DNA of 64,000 bases, taken from assembly GCA_964512095.1 (NCBI GenBank), contig CAZEIH010000003.1, forward strand, positions 1 to 64,000. Direction: 5' to 3'. How positions within the stretch are numbered: the stretch's first letter is position 1; the number at the start of each line of letters is the position of its first letter. Shown here piece by piece: positions 63,702-64,000 of the stretch. The notes under the pieces were generated by a model. The model was not told the origin of the DNA. It searched no databases and saw nothing but the letters and a program-made list of their open reading frames with translations. Position numbers and translations under genes: made by a program. This DNA comes from DTU013 sp964512095. Lineage in GTDB: Bacteria > Bacillota > Clostridia > Acetivibrionales > DTU013.

Positions 63702-63899
63702 TTAAATTCCCGTGTAACTCACGGTACACAACATTATAATTCCCCCTTCTTTGGAAAAATACAAAGGGTTCCTGTCTTTTACCAACGTCCTATACATATA
63801 AGGCGCTCCAATACGGCAACTATAGCAGTTGTCACAATATTGGATGCGAGTATAGTTAGATGCAATGGGCCAGTAGCCCATTGCATCTTTTGGCGTCAA
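63702..63899 (-). CDS. Small Cys-rich ORF, doubtful
   Basis: A 65-codon minus-strand frame with YCDNCYSCRIGAPY, starting TTG with AAGGA four bases upstream. Its first codons overlap a perfect hairpin (63859-63887). Not recognised. Both the hairpin and the weak start make it uncertain. Confidence 0.25.
   Translation of the reverse strand: MTPKDAMGYWPIASNYTRIQYCDNCYSCRIGAPYMYRTLVKDRNPLYFSKEGGIIMLCTVSYTGI
63859..63887. terminator. Perfect hairpin near the right edge
   Basis: GATGCAATGGGC pairs with GCCCATTGCATC around CAGTA, then TTTT on the plus strand. It may end a plus-strand transcript, though no plus gene precedes it. Apart from the doubtful ORF, the stretch 63569-64000 holds nothing else recognised. 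Confidence 0.5.
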
Positions 63900-64000
63900 C
63901 CATTCCTTACCTGTTCCAATATTAATATGTCATTAACCATCACCTAATCTGGCAATTCTTCTTGCATCAATTCATTATTCTTCTTAAATCATCAACAAGC

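Overview
The window comes from a low-GC, AT-rich, Gram-positive anaerobe of the Clostridia type. The grounds are strong GGAGG ribosome-binding sites, frequent TTG and GTG starts, a GerMN lipoprotein, DacF-like and HtrA-like envelope proteins, ferredoxin and FeoAB chemistry, and many clostridial family members. No rRNA or tRNA was seen. Most of the window is ordinary chromosome in small operons, and the accessory signal sits between and inside genes. Genus assignment is not possible from the sequence alone.

Layout. 1-630: end of an HlyD-type adaptor, a decayed stretch and a 49-aa membrane peptide. 630-6100: GerMN lipoprotein, ComEA-like protein, D,D-carboxypeptidase, acyl-CoA ligase. 6280-10310: leuS-rsfS and a split TauE/SafE permease pair. 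10560-13800: DUF2207 and LemA membrane proteins and a Pro/Gly-rich protein. 13920-14145: relic of an IS200/IS605 element (tnpB tail plus guide-RNA-like end). 14225-20415: clpB-dnaJ, a phosphatase-like LysM protein and a VCBS-like protein. 20588-29200: YwaF-like protein, HD hydrolase, PspC, a GT-B glycosyltransferase, an SDR, a serine-palmitoyltransferase-like enzyme and the CCA-adding enzyme. 29538-37030: alpha-2-macroglobulin-like protein, exported MEMO-like protein and a MurA with Asp in place of the catalytic Cys. 37136-43671: HtrA, SH3 protein, EngB, nuclease-helicase, DUF4846. 43912-45392: ferredoxin and a paired short chromate transporter. 45592-53682: a cluster of zinc-ribbon proteins around a giant von Willebrand factor A (VWA) lipoprotein split by a frameshift. 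53811-58738: 4Fe-4S protein, GNAT, TrkH and TrkA. 59069-62453: DtxR-type regulator divergent from feoA-feoB. 62519-64000: a copper-amine-oxidase-type fragment, an assembly gap and a LUD protein.

Four layers are not explained by ordinary genes: (i) a dispersed element of about 125 bp with two perfect hairpins, at least seven intergenic copies; (ii) a second palindrome family built on GGTGCCAGGCACGTCACATA; (iii) in-frame or near-frame short tandem repeats (24 bp between feoA and feoB, 42 bp in the CCA enzyme, 27 bp in the SDR, 18 bp in the VWA protein); (iv) two IS605-type right ends ending in GTAGTTCAC, one with a tnpB remnant and one alone. The strongest candidates for undescribed biology are the zinc-ribbon/VWA locus, the two-hairpin repeat family, the SPT-like/SDR/glycosyltransferase group and the small transcript in front of the GNAT gene.
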